The notes under the pieces were generated by a model that saw only the letters and a program-made list of their open reading frames with translations, was not told the DNA's origin and ran no database searches. A DNA stretch of 7,552 nt from Chitinophagales bacterium (lineage in GTDB: Bacteria; Bacteroidota; Bacteroidia; Chitinophagales; JAHDHT01), in assembly GCA_020631175.1 (NCBI GenBank), contig JAHDHT010000001.1, forward strand, positions 1 through 7,552. Reading direction: 5' to 3'. Of the stretch, positions 5,781-7,552 are shown piece after piece. Made by a program: the position numbers and the translations under genes. Position 1 is the first letter of the stretch; each line of letters begins with the position of its first letter.

Positions 5781-7552
5781 ATGATAGCTGTTCACAGTTT
5801 AGCCATACAATACGGAGGGCATTTCCTTTTTGATGAAGCCAATTTCTCATTTGGTAAGAAAGATCGCATTGGTTTAACCGGCTTAAATGGAACCGGAAAA
5901 TCAAGTTTATTAAAAGTGCTTAATGGCAATCAAAAACCGGAGACCGGATCGATAGACATGACTCCAGGCACCACAGTTGGTTATTTACCGCAAAATTTGA
6001 AAGTTGATTACAATACAACAGTTGTTCTTGAAGCAAAAGCTGCATTTTCAGAAATCAATGCCTTAAAAAAGCAATTGAAAGATTACGAAAAGCAAATGGC
6101 AGAGGTTGAAGATTATACTTCAGATGACTATGCGAAATTATTAGAAAATTATACTGCTGCAAATGATCGATTTGAATTAATAGGTGGAGCAGGAGCTGAT
6201 GAGCAAGTTGAACGTATTTTAAAAGGACTTGGTTTTTTACAGGAAGATTTTGATCGGCCTGTTAGCAATATGAGTGGCGGCTGGCAAATGCGTATCGAAC
6301 TCGCTAAAATTTTATTAAAACAACCTGATTTTATATTACTTGATGAGCCGACCAATCATTTAGATATTGAAAGTATAATCTGGCTCGAAGATTTTTTAAG
6401 AAACTATCATGGTGGGGTTATGATGGTTTCTCACGATCGCGCTTTTTTAGATAATCTAACCAACAGAACAATTGAAATTGACCTCGGAAAAATTTATGAT
6501 TATAAAGCGAATTACAGTAAGTATTTAGATTTAAGACAACAAAGAAAAGAAAAGCAGGAAGCAGCATTTAAAAATCAGCAAAAATATATTGAGCACACTC
6601 AACAACTGATTAATAAATTCCGCGCAAAAAAGAATAAGGCAAAGTTTGCTCAAACTTTAATTACGAAATTGGACCGATTAGAAAGAATTGAAATAGATCA
6701 ATCAGACGGTCGGGCTATGGCATTCAGATTCCAGCAACCCCCTCGATCGGGTAAAGTCGCTTTAACCATAAAAAATCTGGATAAATCTTACGGCGACCTT
6801 GAAGTACTCAAGGGCATAAATTTGATGCTGAACCGCGGGGAGAAAATTGCTTTTGTTGGTAAAAACGGGGAAGGAAAAACTACCCTTTCAAAAATTATAG
6901 CCAGCAAGACTGATTTTGAAGGATTATGTGAATTAGGGCATAATGTAGAGATCGGTTATTTCGAACAACATCAGGCAGAGAGTTTGTCTGAAGATAAAAC
7001 TGTTTTTCAGGTAATCGATGATGTGGCAACCGGTGATATGCGTTCGCAGGTGAGAAGTTTATTAGGTGCATTTTTATTTTCAGGAGATGATATAGATAAA
7101 AAGGTAAAAGTGCTTTCGGGTGGAGAAAAATCGAGACTCGCAATGGCTAAGCTAATGCTGCAACCTTATAATTTGTTAATTCTCGATGAGCCTACGAATC
7201 ACCTCGATATGCGCTCGAAGAATTTATTGAAGGAAGCGCTTAAATTATATGACGGAACGATTATAGTCGTATCGCATGACAGGGATTTTTTAGGAGGATT
7301 AACCGATAAGGTTTATGAATTCAAGCATAAAAATATAAAGGAACATATCGGTGATATTTTTGATTTCCTTCAAAGCAGAAATATTGAAAGCCTGAATGAA
7401 TTAGGTCGTGCTCCAAGTCAGTCTCCAACCGCAGAAAAAACTAAAGCTTCAGATCAAAGCAATGAAGCAGACGATAAAGCGAAGAGAATTGCCGAACGTG
7501 CAGAACGAAAAGAAAAAGAAAAAGCGTTTAAAAAAGCACAACGACAAGTGCA
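5781..7552 (+). CDS. ABC-F family ATPase, duplicated ATP-binding domains (3' end missing)
   Basis: There are 590 codons in frame from ATG 5781 to the right edge with no stop. An in-frame TAA directly before the ATG (5778-5780) fixes this as the first possible start. Domain 1: Walker A GLNGTGKS (about 34-41, K40), signature SGGWQ (165-169), Walker B with DEPTNHLD (D188, E189), H-switch H218. A charged helical interdomain linker follows (about 250-325; NKFRAKKNKAKFAQ). Domain 2: Walker A GKNGEGKTT (360-368), signature SGGEKSR (446-452), DEPTNHLDM (D469, E470), H-switch H499. There are no membrane helices, so this is a soluble ABC-F protein; the family binds the ribosomal E site and relieves stalled translation. 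The tail from about residue 530 is Lys/Glu-rich and likely a coiled coil, cut by the window edge. Close similarity to the widespread Bacteroidota ABC-F form suggests a housekeeping role. Assignment to Uup, YheS or another subfamily is uncertain. Confidence 0.95.
   Translation, partial: MIAVHSLAIQYGGHFLFDEANFSFGKKDRIGLTGLNGTGKSSLLKVLNGNQKPETGSIDMTPGTTVGYLPQNLKVDYNTTVVLEAKAAFSEINALKKQLKDYEKQMAEVEDYTSDDYAKLLENYTAANDRFELIGGAGADEQVERILKGLGFLQEDFDRPVSNMSGGWQMRIELAKILLKQPDFILLDEPTNHLDIESIIWLEDFLRNYHGGVMMVSHDRAFLDNLTNRTIEIDLGKIYDYKANYSKYLDLRQQRKEKQEAAFKNQQKYIEHTQQLINKFRAKKNKAKFAQTLITKLDRLERIEIDQSDGRAMAFRFQQPPRSGKVALTIKNLDKSYGDLEVLKGINLMLNRGEKIAFVGKNGEGKTTLSKIIASKTDFEGLCELGHNVEIGYFEQHQAESLSEDKTVFQVIDDVATGDMRSQVRSLLGAFLFSGDDIDKKVKVLSGGEKSRLAMAKLMLQPYNLLILDEPTNHLDMRSKNLLKEALKLYDGTIIVVSHDRDFLGGLTDKVYEFKHKNIKEHIGDIFDFLQSRNIESLNELGRAPSQSPTAEKTKASDQSNEADDKAKRIAERAERKEKEKAFKKAQRQV

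Noticed and set aside
6149..7143. Minus-strand open frames at 6149-6355 and 6895-7143
   Set aside because: They lie inside the well-supported ABC-F coding sequence, have biased composition and resemble no protein family; they are shadows.
5781..7552. ABC-F protein as an antibiotic resistance determinant
   Set aside because: Its linker and motifs look like the widespread housekeeping form, and there is no resistance or mobile context. Nothing in the sequence indicates drug protection.
5781..7552. ABC-F gene as the ATPase of a transporter
   Set aside because: Two ATP-binding domains are fused with a charged linker, and no permease is encoded within the protein or next to it.

Overview
The window looks like chromosomal DNA from a member of the Bacteroidota, probably a free-living Flavobacteriales/Cytophagales-type organism. 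The evidence is a type IX secretion (T9SS) C-terminal sorting domain on a secreted modular protein, Cys/Asp repeats of the GCTDPxACNYNP type common in that phylum, AT-rich DNA, no clear Shine-Dalgarno sequences before the starts, a TAnnTTTG-type -7 element, and an ABC-F protein of the form common in Bacteroidota. I see no tRNA, rRNA, CRISPR array, insertion sequence or phage gene. Coding is dense, and no gap exceeds about 160 bases.

Left part (1-2060): the 3' end of a large secreted protein whose start lies outside the window. It has Cys-rich repeats, then two related domains of about 180 residues separated by a half-repeat, then the T9SS sorting domain. A strong intrinsic terminator (2086-2119) closes it, followed by a 14-bp palindrome.

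Middle left (2217-3587): a tight three-gene plus-strand cluster. It encodes a six-helix membrane protein, a small winged-helix regulator that starts on TTG two bases after the previous stop, and a four-helix DUF2306 membrane protein. This looks like a regulator co-expressed with two membrane proteins. The DUF2306 protein has one histidine per helix in an arrangement resembling two-heme cytochrome b561 proteins. That is my inference and the most interesting functional lead here.

Middle right (3593-5680): a minus-strand membrane-anchored protein of unknown function, a small plus-strand DUF3147 membrane protein, and a minus-strand LpxD-type acyltransferase of lipid A synthesis. The last two converge on a shared TTATAA that supplies both stop codons.

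Right part (5781-7552): an ABC-F ATPase, divergent from lpxD and cut by the right edge. It carries two complete nucleotide-binding domains and probably acts on ribosomes.

Overall this is mostly ordinary core and near-core sequence. I see no defence system or other clearly new multi-gene system. The second-look items are the duplicated domain of the secreted protein, the DUF2306 histidine pattern with its regulator, and the uncharacterised 246-residue protein.
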